64,000 nt of DNA from PALSA-894 sp963734185 (lineage in GTDB: Bacteria > Pseudomonadota > Alphaproteobacteria > Rhizobiales > Xanthobacteraceae), in NCBI GenBank assembly GCA_963734185.1, contig CAVTGA010000002.1:620001-684000 (forward strand), in the 5' to 3' direction. Both the position numbers and the translations under genes were made by a program. The notes under the pieces are model-generated. The model ran no database searches. It was not told the DNA's origin and saw only the letters and a program-made list of their open reading frames with translations. Shown here piece after piece: positions 1 to 7,783 of the stretch. Numbering within the stretch: the first letter of the stretch is position 1; the number at the start of each line of letters is the position of its first letter.

Positions 1-859
1 CGGAGGGTCGACCGACATTGCGGCCCGCATCCTGGCATCGATCGCCGAGAAGGCGCTCGGGCAGCCGATCGTCGTCGTCAATCGCGGCGGCGCCGGCGGC
101 CAGATCGGATGGACCGAACTGGTTCGCCAGAGGCCTGATGGCTACTACATCGGCTTCATCAACCTGCCCGCCACCAACACGGTGATCCTCGACCCGGAGC
201 GCAGGGCGATCTTCACCGAGAAGGACTTCACGCCGATCATCAACCAGGTGCTGGATCCGGGCGTCATCTGGGTCAGGGCGGACAGCCCCTACAAGACCGT
301 GCAGGACCTCATCGACGCCGGCAAGAAGTCGCCGGGAACGATCCGCGCCGCCACGACCGGCATCCTGTCGGACGACCACCTGGCGATCCTGATGACCGAG
401 GAGGCGGCACCGGGAGCAAAATTCCGCATCGTCCACCTTGAAGGCGGCGCGGCGCAGTTCAAGGAGATCATGGCCGGCAACATCGATGTCGCGTTCGACA
501 ATGTCGGCAGCATCGTCAAGCGGGTGCAGTCGGGCGAGGTGCGGGCATTGGCCGTGATGGACGATGTTCGCTCCAAGTTCATGCCCGACGTGCCGACCAT
601 GAAAGAGCTCGGCTATCCGACGGTGATCTCGAGCTCGACCCGCGGGATCGCCGGTCCGAAGGGGATGCCGGCGGCGCTCGTGGCCAAGCTGCAGGATGTT
701 CTGGCGAAGGCGATGCAAGACCCTGAGCACGTCAAGAAGCTCGAGGACCAGGGCATCGCCATCAAGATCATGATCGGCGACGAGTACGAGAAGTACTTCG
801 CCGAAACCCATGCCAAGGCGAAGAAGTACACCGAGTGGGCCAAGAACCGACCCATGTAA
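1..859 (+). CDS. Tripartite tricarboxylate (Bug/TctC) solute-binding protein, 5'-truncated by the window edge
   Basis: The reading frame is open from base 2 and ends at TAA 857-859, so the signal peptide and first strands lie outside the window. The visible part starts at the family hallmark GGSTDIAARIL, which contacts the ligand carboxylate in Bug proteins, and continues with the RPDGYY turn and the late PTMKELG segment before a helical C terminus. Bug proteins are periplasmic receptors for carboxylates or aromatic acids and usually outnumber their TctAB permeases; no permease gene is visible here. The ligand cannot be read from sequence. Codon 61 of the visible frame is a GTG that a gene caller may wrongly take as a start. 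Confidence 0.93.
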   Translation, partial: GGSTDIAARILASIAEKALGQPIVVVNRGGAGGQIGWTELVRQRPDGYYIGFINLPATNTVILDPERRAIFTEKDFTPIINQVLDPGVIWVRADSPYKTVQDLIDAGKKSPGTIRAATTGILSDDHLAILMTEEAAPGAKFRIVHLEGGAAQFKEIMAGNIDVAFDNVGSIVKRVQSGEVRALAVMDDVRSKFMPDVPTMKELGYPTVISSSTRGIAGPKGMPAALVAKLQDVLAKAMQDPEHVKKLEDQGIAIKIMIGDEYEKYFAETHAKAKKYTEWAKNRPM

Positions 860-862
860 CCG

Positions 863-1666
863 CTACTCGATCCGCGCGAGGTCGCCGTCGAACCCCATCG
901 GCGTATACATGCCGCCGTGGAACTGGCGCGAGATCGCATCCTCGGTGTCGGGCGTGCGCATGATGTCGGCCGCATAGTCCTCCGCCTTGTCCTGCGGCCG
1001 ATAGCCGAGGAATTCGAGGCCCTTGTTGCGGTAGCCGCTGCGCGCGTTGTCGGAGATCCCGTAGACGACGATGAAATGGTAGTCGGGCGCGTCGATGCAG
1101 CACTGGACCAGATGCACCGCATCGCGCGGGCTGAGCCAGACGTAGAGCAGACGACGATCCGTCGGCGTGTCGCGAAAGGCGCCGATGCGCAGGCAGGCGA
1201 CCGACAGGCCGTGCTTGTCGGCGAACAGGCGCCCGACCGCCTCGCCGAACACCTTGCTCACGCCGTAGATGCCGTCGGGGCGCGGAACGACGTTCTGGTC
1301 GATCACGCGGGCGCGCCGATAGAACCCGACCGCGTGATGCGAGCTCGCATAGACGACGCGCCGCACGCCTTGTCGCCGCGCCGCCTCGAACACGTTCCAG
1401 GTGCCGACCACGTTGTTGGGCAGGATCTTGTCCCACGTGTCCTCGCCCGGGATCGCCCCGAGGTGGACGACGCAATCGACGCCCTGCATGGCGGCTTCCA
1501 CCGCGGCGAGATCGGTCAGGTCGGCGGGGATGATCTCTTCGCCGTCGCGCGCCGGATCGAGCGGCGCGATGTCGGAAAGGCGTAAGCTCGCGTAGCGTCC
1601 GCGCAAGCCCTCGCGCAAGGTGTTGCCGATTTTCCCGGCCGCGCCGGTGATGAGAATGCGATTCAT
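863..1666 (-). CDS. NAD-dependent epimerase/dehydratase, uronate dehydrogenase-like
   Basis: This 267-residue extended-SDR protein has an N-terminal Rossmann motif TGAAGKIG, the acidic residue of an NAD-preferring site (SDIAPLDP), the motif VVHLGAIPG and the catalytic YGVSK. Length and motif order match bacterial uronate dehydrogenase (Udh), which oxidises galacturonate or glucuronate to aldarolactones. A role in sugar-acid catabolism is therefore likely, but the substrate is inferred from resemblance only. The ATG at 1666 follows a GAAGAGG Shine-Dalgarno. The gene converges on the Bug gene, with 3 bases between their stop codons, so the two are not one operon. Confidence 0.85.
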   Translation of the reverse strand: MNRILITGAAGKIGNTLREGLRGRYASLRLSDIAPLDPARDGEEIIPADLTDLAAVEAAMQGVDCVVHLGAIPGEDTWDKILPNNVVGTWNVFEAARRQGVRRVVYASSHHAVGFYRRARVIDQNVVPRPDGIYGVSKVFGEAVGRLFADKHGLSVACLRIGAFRDTPTDRRLLYVWLSPRDAVHLVQCCIDAPDYHFIVVYGISDNARSGYRNKGLEFLGYRPQDKAEDYAADIMRTPDTEDAISRQFHGGMYTPMGFDGDLARIE

Positions 1667-1722
1667 GCGACCTCTTCTCCAGATATGATGCGACCGGCGG
1701 ATGGGCCGAACCGCGAACGTAT

Positions 1723-1874
1723 CGTAGGGCGGGCAAAGGCGCGACCCGCCGGCTCTGCTAATGGGGACGCAGGCGGAAATGCGCCGTGCCCGCGTCTTGT
1801 CGTCACGCGGGCACGGCGCGGATACGTTTCAGCGCACCGCCGCGAAATCGGGGCCGCGCCTTTGCCTGCCCTAC
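1723..1874. repeat. MITE-like repeat with about 20-bp inverted ends, copy 1
   Basis: The element begins CGTAGGGCGGGCAAAGGCGCG and ends with the near-perfect reverse complement of that string, around a G+C-rich core. It has no coding capacity. It is about 150 bp and nearly identical to the copy at 1950-2101 (one base indel and one substitution in the ends and core compared by eye). Related, more degenerate copies lie at 13087-13193, 33043-33234 and 38551-38652. Confidence 0.8.
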
Positions 1875-1877
1875 TCA

Positions 1878-1947
1878 TCGATCTTGTCGCCCTCGCGGAA
1901 ATCGATGGCGCGCCTCACGTTGCCTTCGAGGCTGGTATTGAAGAGCC
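1878..1947 (-). pseudogene. Duplicated 3' fragment of the neighbouring DUF1801 gene
   Basis: These 70 bases match 2167-2237, the part of the DUF1801 gene coding for about 23 residues near its C terminus, with a few substitutions and one indel. They sit between the two nearly identical MITE-like copies. The last 66 bases of the intact gene (2101-2166) have no counterpart here. The simplest reading is a segmental duplication of repeat plus gene end, followed by deletion and drift. There is no start codon or extended frame, so it is a remnant. Confidence 0.75.
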
Positions 1948-1949
1948 AT

Positions 1950-2101
1950 CGTAGGGCGGGCAAAGGCGCGACCCGCCGGCTCTGCTAATGGGACGCAGGC
2001 GGAAATGCGCCGTGCCCGCGTCTTGTCGTCACGCGGGCACGGCGCGGATACGTTTCAGCGCACCGCCGCGAAATCGGGGCCGCGCCTTTGCCCGCCCTAC
2101 G
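1950..2101. repeat. MITE-like repeat, copy 2, supplying a stop codon
   Basis: Second near-identical copy of the 1723-1874 element. Its right end reads CCCGCCCTACG, so on the minus strand its first bases CGTAGGG provide the in-frame TAG that ends the DUF1801 gene. Confidence 0.8.
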
Positions 2102-2591
2102 ATTGGGCGGCTGAGGACGTGTTCAGCGCCACGGCGGCACGAATCAGCGCCTGCAACGCCTTTCCGTCGATCTTGTCGCTCTCACGGAAATCGATGGCGC
2201 GCCGCACGTTGCCTTCGAGGCTGGAATTGAACAGGCCGGAAGGATCCTCGAGCGACGCGCCCTTGGCGAAGGTCAGCTTCACGACCGCCTTGTAGGTCTC
2301 GCCGGTGCAGATGATGCCGGCGTGCTCCCACACCGGAACGCCCAACATCGCGTTCGACGGCTTTCTCCATTTCACCTCCTCGACCACGTCGGGGTCGGCC
2401 TCTCTGATGAGACTTCGGACCCGGGCGAGCATCTGGCCGCGCCAATCCCCCAGCGCCTTGATCCGCGCATCGATCAGCCGGGAGGGAGAGGATCCGCCTT
2501 TTGCTTGCTTTGAGGCGATCTTAGTCTTGTTCATGGTGGTTGTTGCATTCTTCATGGCTGTTGCCGCGCGACCCTCGAGTACCAGATGCAC
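2097..2591 (-). CDS. DUF1801 (YdhG-like) domain protein
   Basis: The product is up to 164 residues. The core from about residue 40 has the DUF1801 pattern: a helical lead-in, VVEEVKWRKPSNAMLGVPVWEH, then ICTGETYKAVVKLTFAKGA and SSLEGNVRRAIDFRESDKID, a mixed alpha/beta fold of unknown biochemical role. The longest frame starts at a GTG (2591) three bases after the HNH gene stops. ATGs at 2555 and 2534 are also possible and none has a clear Shine-Dalgarno. The stop codon lies in the adjoining repeat, and a fragment of the 3' end is duplicated at 1878-1947. Function unknown. Confidence 0.8.
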   Translation of the reverse strand: MHLVLEGRAATAMKNATTTMNKTKIASKQAKGGSSPSRLIDARIKALGDWRGQMLARVRSLIREADPDVVEEVKWRKPSNAMLGVPVWEHAGIICTGETYKAVVKLTFAKGASLEDPSGLFNSSLEGNVRRAIDFRESDKIDGKALQALIRAAVALNTSSAAQS

Positions 2592-2594
2592 AGC

Positions 2595-3155
2595 TTAGTT
2601 GCCGCCAGGCACCGGCCCACCAATCAGTTTTTTCAGTCGCGTCCGATCGCCTTCCTTCCAAGCTTCAATGATCAGGCGCCCCTTGTCTGAAATATTCACT
2701 GAGTAGGTTACGATCTGCCAGTTGTTATTGGACTTCTGCTCGACGGTTGCCAGTCCAGCCGCGATGAGTCGTCCGAAGTGCAGCAGACCGTCGCCGGATA
2801 CGACCAGAAAATCCCTCTTGCATTCATTCAGGAACAACAACCGATCAATGGCATCAATGTCAAACGCTCGCGAAATAGCAACCAGCATCGCCTTATAGAT
2901 GTATATGGAGTCGGCAGTGATACTGCCGCGATGGTACATGTCATGGCAGTATGAGCACAGTGCTATAAGGTTTGACGGGTCGTCGGTGCCTCCTGCTTGC
3001 ACTTCCCAAATGTGATGCATATCCAAAGCGAGAATGTTCCGGCAACGGGGCACTGCGCAGCGGTAGCCGCATTCGGTCAACAGAAGTTCGCGCGTTTTAA
3101 CAGGAAGATTCTTGCGCTCGCGTGGTTTCGCTTTGCTCTTTGTGCTCTTTCCCAT
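2595..3155 (-). CDS. HNH endonuclease with C-terminal winged-helix-like region
   Basis: The 186-residue protein has a basic N terminus and an HNH nuclease domain at about residues 20-85: a zinc-binding CGYRCAVPRC pair, the catalytic DMHHIWE and the closing NLIALCSYCHDMYHRG. Residues 90-186 form a separate helical/beta unit that could be a winged helix (TVEQKSNNNW, VNISDKGRLIIEAW). Such proteins nick or cut DNA with a metal ion. The ATG at 3155 has a GGAG 8 bases upstream. It is the last gene of a six-gene minus-strand run beginning at 4900, behind five small winged-helix-like proteins, and is 21 bases from the nearest of them. Target and partners are unknown. Confidence 0.85.
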   Translation of the reverse strand: MGKSTKSKAKPRERKNLPVKTRELLLTECGYRCAVPRCRNILALDMHHIWEVQAGGTDDPSNLIALCSYCHDMYHRGSITADSIYIYKAMLVAISRAFDIDAIDRLLFLNECKRDFLVVSGDGLLHFGRLIAAGLATVEQKSNNNWQIVTYSVNISDKGRLIIEAWKEGDRTRLKKLIGGPVPGGN

Positions 3156-3176
3156 CGAACAACTCCGTTCGCTGAC

Positions 3177-3575
3177 CTATTTGTCGTCCTTCAAAATCGA
3201 CGTAATCGAGCTGTGGGGTAGGCGACGAAACAGATTGCTCCATTCGAACACAACTGTTCCGTCCTCTTCGACTCGCTGGCGTAGGAGATCGTCCTTCAGC
3301 AGTGGCTTCAGGTGATGATCGAGAGCCTGACGATTATTGAACTTGAACTGCGAGATGAGGTGACTTTTCGTTCGCGGCTCGGCGCACTCCTTCATGATCG
3401 CCTTGCCCTTGTCCGTCTTGAGATGATCTTCGACGTACTTCTTCACCACGGCTGCATTTGAAATGCTCGCAATCGTCTCAATTGCGCTCAATCGATCCTT
3501 GATCGCGACGAGTTCGTCTTGGAGGGACTGAGAGGAGACCTCCACGCTATCTTTCTTGGGCCGCTTATCGCTCAC
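3177..3575 (-). CDS. Small coiled-coil/winged-helix-like protein (fifth of the island)
   Basis: A GTG at 3575 with AGGAGA six bases upstream is preferred over the longer frame from 3611. It gives 132 residues beginning (M)SDKRPKKDS, like the MSDxS starts of its neighbours, and an 11-base overlap with the preceding gene. Residues 15-45 look like an amphipathic helix or coiled coil (LQDELVAIKDRLSAIETI). Residues 60-115 suggest a winged helix (EPRTKSHLISQFKFNNRQALDHHLKPLLKDDLL followed by a beta hairpin). This is the most diverged member of the series. No recognised family; a DNA-binding or scaffold role is inference. Confidence 0.65.
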   Translation of the reverse strand: MSDKRPKKDSVEVSSQSLQDELVAIKDRLSAIETIASISNAAVVKKYVEDHLKTDKGKAIMKECAEPRTKSHLISQFKFNNRQALDHHLKPLLKDDLLRQRVEEDGTVVFEWSNLFRRLPHSSITSILKDDK

Positions 3576-3906
3576 GACTCTCTCCTGATTTGGTCGGCGC
3601 GCTAGCGCCAATTAAACCAAAATCGGACAAGTCGAAGAGCCTGACGCGTTTCTTGTCCTGATTGACCTCCATTAGTCCCATTGACGTGCAGCGGCTCGCC
3701 AGAGTGACCAAGGCATTCGGGCTCATCTTGCAAGCGATTCGCACTTGGTCCATTGACGCGCTCCATCGAGCATCTGGTACGCCATGCGCAATTTCGAGCC
3801 GGGAAGCGCTGCTTCGAGTAACGTCTTCACCGTGGGTCAACCCGCGAATCCAATTGCGCATCTCGACGAGCACTTCCAAAAGTTCTTCTTCACTCTGCTT
3901 CTGCAT
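3565..3906 (-). CDS. Small winged-helix-like protein (fourth of the island)
   Basis: The ATG at 3906 gives 113 residues; a TTG three codons upstream is the alternative. The N terminus is a short acidic amphipathic helix (EEELLEVLVEMRNWIRGL), as in the neighbouring paralogs. A helix-turn-helix-like stretch (SMDQVRIACKMSPNALVTLASRCTSMGLMEV) follows, then a strand pair (KRVRLFDLSDFGL). The start overlaps the end of the preceding gene by 17 bases and the end overlaps the next by 11, a sign of translational coupling. Unknown function. Confidence 0.65.
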   Translation of the reverse strand: MQKQSEEELLEVLVEMRNWIRGLTHGEDVTRSSASRLEIAHGVPDARWSASMDQVRIACKMSPNALVTLASRCTSMGLMEVNQDKKRVRLFDLSDFGLIGASAPTKSGESRER

Positions 3907-4231
3907 TGCTCTCAAAAAAGTTTGGAGGAATCGAAATGATCAGTTTTGGTTTCTTCGTGTCACCAACAAGCAGCTTCGCCTTGTGAAGCTTGCCTACCAT
4001 GGTGCTGAGGTGGCCTTGGTTCACGGATGTCGCCCGTTGTATCTCGGCCTGCGTTCGAGCCCCGTCCATCAAGAACACGGATTTCTGCTTGGTGGTACTT
4101 GTCCCGACAATTTCGAGCAGGGCCGTGCGCTGCTTTGCGTCGCGCTGAGCAATCTTGTCTTCGGCGAGCAGTTCCAACAGCTCAGAAATCTTGCGGACGA
4201 TCTTCAGAAGCTCGGTGGAATCGTCACTCAT
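3890..4231 (-). CDS. Small winged-helix paralog (third of the island)
   Basis: The 113-residue protein aligns along its length with the two upstream genes. Shared features are the start MSDDS, the helix ELLKIVRKISELLELLAEDKIAQRD, the block SVFLMDGARTQAEIQ, the recognition-helix region VNQGHLSTMVGKLHKAKLL and the C-terminal strand KKPKLIISIPPNFFE. The last parts are typical of a MarR/ArsR-like winged helix. The ATG at 4231 follows a GAAGGG. Tandem paralogs suggest a hetero-oligomer, which is inference. Confidence 0.7.
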   Translation of the reverse strand: MSDDSTELLKIVRKISELLELLAEDKIAQRDAKQRTALLEIVGTSTTKQKSVFLMDGARTQAEIQRATSVNQGHLSTMVGKLHKAKLLVGDTKKPKLIISIPPNFFESNAEAE

Positions 4232-4244
4232 CGGATTCCCTTCT

Positions 4245-4571
4245 CTACTCGAAGAAATTGGATGGAATCGAGATGGCGAGTTTGGGCTGTTTAGGGTCGC
4301 CCGTCAGGACTTCTCCAGCTTTCAGATTCTTCACCAGGACGCTGAGATGGCCTTTATTGATACCGCACTCCTTAGTGATCTGTGCCTGAGTCCTTGTGCC
4401 ATCCATCAGAAGGATAGCCTTCGCCTTCCTGCCCGTTGCACTCCCGGCGATGCCGCGAAGTGCCTCACGTAGCTTCTTATCGCGCTGGGCGATGGCTGGC
4501 TCAGCGATCAAGCGGAGAAGATCGCGCATTTCGGCCAAAACCTGCAGCATTTGTGCAGAGTGGTCGCTCAT
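4245..4571 (-). CDS. Small winged-helix paralog (second of the island)
   Basis: This 108-residue protein is the cleanest member of the series. It has an N-terminal amphipathic helix (MLQVLAEMRDLLRLIAEP), a basic linker, the block AILLMDGTRTQAQITKECG, a recognition helix NKGHLSVLVKNLKAGEVL and a wing ending PKLAISIPSNFFE. Its ATG overlaps the stop of the first gene as ATGA. Thirteen bases separate it from the third gene. No catalytic motif is visible; DNA or protein binding is the likely role. Confidence 0.7.
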   Translation of the reverse strand: MSDHSAQMLQVLAEMRDLLRLIAEPAIAQRDKKLREALRGIAGSATGRKAKAILLMDGTRTQAQITKECGINKGHLSVLVKNLKAGEVLTGDPKQPKLAISIPSNFFE

Positions 4572-4900
4572 CCTTTGTCCTTACCGACAGTGTCGAGGAG
4601 ATTTGAAGGCACAGGGAAAGCCAACTTGGGGTGCTTGTCGTCCGGACCGATCAATTCCGCCGCGCGCAACGCCTTGACCAGGCGGCTCAGGTCTCCAGGG
4701 TCGATCCCGCAATCCTTTCGAATCGCAGCTTGTGAGCACGTCCCGTCCATGAGAATGACTGCCTTGGCCTTCTGTTTACTCTTTCCAATAACCTGCTGAA
4801 GCGATGTTCGAAGTCGCTCATCTCGCTTTGCGAGCGCAGGCTCAGCCATTAGCCGCAAAAGATCGCGTATTTCCCGCAAAATTTCAGTGTTTTCGGCCAT
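4568..4900 (-). CDS. Small winged-helix paralog (first gene of the island)
   Basis: This 110-residue protein opens the six-gene run. It shares with the next two genes an N-terminal helix (ILREIRDLLRLMAEPALAKRD), the block AVILMDGTCSQAAIRKDCG, a helix DPGDLSRLVKALRAAELI and the strand HPKLAFPVPSNLL. The ATG at 4900 has only a weak upstream Shine-Dalgarno. Visible base composition across 2.6-4.9 kb is clearly less G+C-rich than the flanks, which suggests acquisition by transfer. Confidence 0.7.
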   Translation of the reverse strand: MAENTEILREIRDLLRLMAEPALAKRDERLRTSLQQVIGKSKQKAKAVILMDGTCSQAAIRKDCGIDPGDLSRLVKALRAAELIGPDDKHPKLAFPVPSNLLDTVGKDKG

Positions 4901-5004
4901 AAAGGTGCAGGATACGATTCTGAGCTATCTGTCAAATCCAAAGTGAACCGCCTACGAAGTTTGGTTGGTCATGACAGGAACGCTCGCCCGATCGATCCAG
5001 CAAG

Positions 5005-5113
5005 CGTAGCCCGGATGAGCGTAGCGAAATCCGGGGCCTTTCTCTCGCGTTCCCCGCATGTCGCCATAGCGCGTCAAAGACGCGCGTTAGCGCGCTTATG
5101 GCTCATGCGGGCT
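5005..5113. repeat. Dispersed GTAGCCCGG-type palindromic repeat
   Basis: The stretch starts GTAGCCCGGATGAGCG, contains AAATCCGGGG and GCGCGTCAAAGACGCGCG, and ends GGGCTAC, the complement of its start. The same motifs recur at 7683-7773, 9059-9125 and 31145-31262. It lies between the HNH island and the ghrA-like gene; the rest of 4901-5135 shows no gene. Confidence 0.7.
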
Positions 5114-5135
5114 ACTCGTTAAAATCCGATGCGCA

Positions 5136-6071
5136 TCAATACCCCAACCTCAGGTCGACTTGTTCCAGCAGCGGTCCCCCGGCCTCGATACTGCGGATGT
5201 TCTTGACCATTTCGGTGACCAGCTGGGCCACGGTCGGCCGCCGCGCCACGTGCGGCATCACCGTCACTTTGGGATGCAGCCAAAGCGGGCTCTGCGGCGG
5301 CAGCGGCTCCGGCCACAGCGCGTCCAGCGCGGCGTACGACAATTGTCCCGAGTCGAGCGCGGCGATCAGGTCCGCGTCCACCACATGCTTGCCGCGTCCG
5401 ACGTTCACCAGCATGGCGCCTCGCGGCATCATGGCGAAGGTGCGCGCGCAGAAGATGCCCTCGGTTTCCGCGGTCAGCGGCAACAGGCAGACCGCGATAT
5501 CGGTCTGATTGAGGAACGGCTCGAGCCGGTCGCGGCCATGGAAAATCGGAACCTCCGCGGCCTGCCGGGGTGAGCGGACCCACGCGGAAACCTTGAAGCC
5601 GAGCGACTGCAACACCAGCGCCGGCGCCTTGGCCATCAATCCGAAGCCGAGAAAGCCGACACGCCTTTGCTCCGGCCGCGCGATCGGTGCCCTGCGCCAC
5701 TCCCGCTTTGCCTGCGCCGCCTGATAGGCCGGCATGTCGCGATGCAAACGCAGGACGTGCATGACGACGTACTCCGTCATCATCGGATCGCCGCCCGGCG
5801 GTTCCACCTTGCCGAGTGGGACCTTGGGCAGTCTTGGATGGTTGACGATGTCGTCCACGCCGGCCGCGCGGCTGAACATGGCTTTCAAGTTCGGGAACGC
5901 CGGGAGCGCGTCGAAATCCGGGTGCATGAATGCGAGGTATTCGATGTCCCTCGCCTCGCCCGCATCGGGCCAGATGCGAATCGGCAACTCGGGGATCTGT
6001 TCCCTGAACGTGTCGCGCCATGCCTGCGCATTGCCGATCCGTTTATCCAGCTCGATGATGAGCAGCGCCAT
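5136..6071 (-). CDS. D-2-hydroxyacid dehydrogenase, glyoxylate/hydroxypyruvate reductase A-like
   Basis: The 311-residue protein has the two-domain D-isomer dehydrogenase plan. The N-terminal substrate half contains FSRAAGVDDIVNH. The NAD(P) Rossmann motif is GFLGFGLMAKA at about residue 140. The nucleotide/substrate motif is NVGRGKHVVDADLIAALDSG with the conserved Arg, and the C-terminal catalytic region contains MPHVARRPT. Sequence order and length fit GhrA, which reduces glyoxylate or hydroxypyruvate. ATG 6071 is chosen over a frame start at 6119 because GGAGGG lies 3 bases upstream of it. The gene stands alone between repeat elements. Confidence 0.85.
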   Translation of the reverse strand: MALLIIELDKRIGNAQAWRDTFREQIPELPIRIWPDAGEARDIEYLAFMHPDFDALPAFPNLKAMFSRAAGVDDIVNHPRLPKVPLGKVEPPGGDPMMTEYVVMHVLRLHRDMPAYQAAQAKREWRRAPIARPEQRRVGFLGFGLMAKAPALVLQSLGFKVSAWVRSPRQAAEVPIFHGRDRLEPFLNQTDIAVCLLPLTAETEGIFCARTFAMMPRGAMLVNVGRGKHVVDADLIAALDSGQLSYAALDALWPEPLPPQSPLWLHPKVTVMPHVARRPTVAQLVTEMVKNIRSIEAGGPLLEQVDLRLGY

Positions 6072-6129
6072 GCGCCCTCCAAAGCGACGTCGTCTTTTGC
6101 TGCAAAGGCGATACGTCACGCTTCACAAT

Positions 6130-6345
6130 GATGGTTGGAAAACCTGGTCCCCGAAGGACCCCCTCCGGCCTCGCTTCGCGAGGCCACCTCCCCCACAAGG
6201 GGGGAGGGAGGCTGTGGCGCTCTTGCTGCAACTTTCGCAGAGCAAACGGTGCTGCAATTTTGCAGTGAGAGAGCCACAGCCCCCTCCCCCCTTGTGGGGG
6301 AGGTCGGCGGCCCGAAGGCCGCCGGGAGGGGGACTTCCTTCCACA
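6130..6345. repeat. Paired palindromic intergenic repeats, CCTCCCCC/GGGGGAGG type
   Basis: Two inverted copies flank a central segment. The left copy contains GGCCTCGCTTCGCGAGGCC and CACAAGGGGGGAGGGAGGCT; the right copy contains CCCCCTTGTGGGGGAGGTCG. The left block recurs almost unchanged at 11976-12039. Gap 6072-6376 holds nothing else that reads as a gene. Confidence 0.7.
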
Positions 6346-6376
6346 TGCGATAGCCCTGCCGAACCGACGAGCCCGC

Positions 6377-7177
6377 TCACCGCTCCACCAGGTTGGTCAC
6401 CGAGCCGCCCGTCGCGGTGCGCCCGCCGTCGACGACGAATTGTCCGCCGGTCGTGTTGGCGGCGAGGTCGGAGCAGAGGAACAGCACCATGCTGGCGATC
6501 TCTTCCGCGGTGGTGTAGCGCCCGCTCGGTAGCGCCGCCCGGTAGCGCTCGCCGACCGCGGCCGCGTTGCCGGGCGAGATCTGTTCCTCGAGCGCATGGA
6601 TCATGCGCGTGTCGACCGGCCCCGGGCACACGGCGTTGACCCGGATGCCTTGGCGCGCCACCTCGCCCGCCGCCGTCTTGGTGAGCCCGATCACCGCGTG
6701 CTTCGACGCCACGTAGGCCGGCATGCCCGGCGTCCCCACCAGCCCGGCGACCGAAGCGGTGTTGACCACCGCTCCACCGCCCTGACGGATCATCTCCGGC
6801 AGCACGTGGCGCAGGCCGAGGAAAACGCCCTTCACGTTCACGGCGATCACGGCGTCGAACACCGCCTCGTCGAACTCCGCGGTCGCGGCAAGCTTGCCTT
6901 CGATACCCGCGTTGTTGAAGAAACAGTCGATCCGGCCGAATTTGTCGATCGCGGTCCGCACATAAGCCTTCACGTCCACGGACTTGGTGACATCGGCCGT
7001 CACGGCGATGGCGTCCCCGCCGTTCTGGCGGATGATGCCGGCGGTCGCCTCGGCCCCCGCGGCGTCGCGGTCCACCACCACCACCTTGGCACCATGGCGT
7101 GCGAACGCCGCGGATGTCGCGCGGCCGATGCCGTTGGCGCCGCCGGTGACCAGCGCAACCTTGCCGGTGAAATCCAT
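6377..7177 (-). CDS. SDR family NAD(P)-dependent oxidoreductase
   Basis: Classical 266-residue short-chain dehydrogenase. It has the cofactor motif TGGANGIG, an Asp after beta-2 (VVVDRD) favouring NAD, NNAG, catalytic Ser in NTASVAG, catalytic YVASK, the NAVCPGPVDT turn and a glucose-dehydrogenase-like C terminus (GGQFVVDGGRT). Substrate unknown. It is monocistronic, with palindromic repeats downstream. Confidence 0.88.
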   Translation of the reverse strand: MDFTGKVALVTGGANGIGRATSAAFARHGAKVVVVDRDAAGAEATAGIIRQNGGDAIAVTADVTKSVDVKAYVRTAIDKFGRIDCFFNNAGIEGKLAATAEFDEAVFDAVIAVNVKGVFLGLRHVLPEMIRQGGGAVVNTASVAGLVGTPGMPAYVASKHAVIGLTKTAAGEVARQGIRVNAVCPGPVDTRMIHALEEQISPGNAAAVGERYRAALPSGRYTTAEEIASMVLFLCSDLAANTTGGQFVVDGGRTATGGSVTNLVER

Positions 7178-7258
7178 CTTGATGACCTCCGCCCGATGAC
7201 CGCGCAGCTTAGCACCCGGTGTAGCCCGCTGCCGATGCGCGGACCGACAGCGGACCTG

Positions 7259-7630
7259 TTACTCCACGATTTTCCAATACGAATCCTTGCGGATCACCTT
7301 CCCGTCGCGGAACGTGTAGAAGTCGCAACCCTGGACCTCCTTTCGCGTCCCCTCGCGGGTGGTGCCGGTGAGGGTCCATTTCGAGATCCCGGTCTCGGCG
7401 GCCGCATCCACGAAATGCTCATCGTTGCCGTAGTGGACATCGGGCAGGCCTGCAAAGCGTGTTGCCAGCGCGTCGCGTACGTTGCGTTTGCCCTCGAAAC
7501 GCGCGCCCCAGGGCTTGCTTCCCCGCGGCATCTCCAGGACACAATCGTCGGAAAAGCACGCCATGATGCGATCAAGATCATGCGCGTTGAAGGCCGCGCA
7601 TAGCTCCGTCAATGTCGATCGAATGTCCAT
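7259..7630 (-). CDS. NTF2-like/SnoaL-type small protein
   Basis: The product is 123 residues from the ATG at 7630, which has GGGAGA upstream; a longer frame from 7681 is less likely. It has the cone-shaped NTF2 fold signature: a helical start (LTELCAAFNAHDLDRIMACFSDDCVLEMP), a central R-rich loop (FEGKRNVRDALATRF) and paired strands ending (CDFYTFRDGKVIRKDSYWKIVE). Members include ketosteroid-isomerase-like enzymes and binding proteins; no specific activity can be assigned. Confidence 0.8.
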   Translation of the reverse strand: MDIRSTLTELCAAFNAHDLDRIMACFSDDCVLEMPRGSKPWGARFEGKRNVRDALATRFAGLPDVHYGNDEHFVDAAAETGISKWTLTGTTREGTRKEVQGCDFYTFRDGKVIRKDSYWKIVE

Positions 7631-7682
7631 CGCCGCGTCTCCCGTCCAGTCGGATGATTGTTTTGTGCGCGCTCGAAACAAT

Positions 7683-7773
7683 GTAGCCCGGCTTTCGCTC
7701 TTCGGCGAAAGCCGGGGACCTCTCCGTATGGCATGAGCGATCCCGGATTGCGCAGGCGCAATCCGGGCTACGG
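7683..7773. repeat. GTAGCCCGG-type repeat with two strong hairpins
   Basis: Two adjacent inverted repeats: CCCGGCTTTCGC/GCGAAAGCCGGG around TCTTCG, and CCCGGATTGCGC/GCGCAATCCGGG. The element opens and closes with GTAGCCC/GGGCTAC. It lies between the GST pseudogene and the NTF2-like gene and could attenuate transcription, but there is no T-run. Confidence 0.75.
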
Positions 7774-7783
7774 ATCCCGGCCT

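Noticed and set aside
1723..2101. Insertion sequence pair
   Set aside because: About 150 bp with inverted ends but no transposase and no clear target-site duplication; called MITE-like only.
7683..7773. Rho-independent terminator
   Set aside because: Strong hairpins but no T-run on either strand, and the same sequence is dispersed elsewhere in the window.
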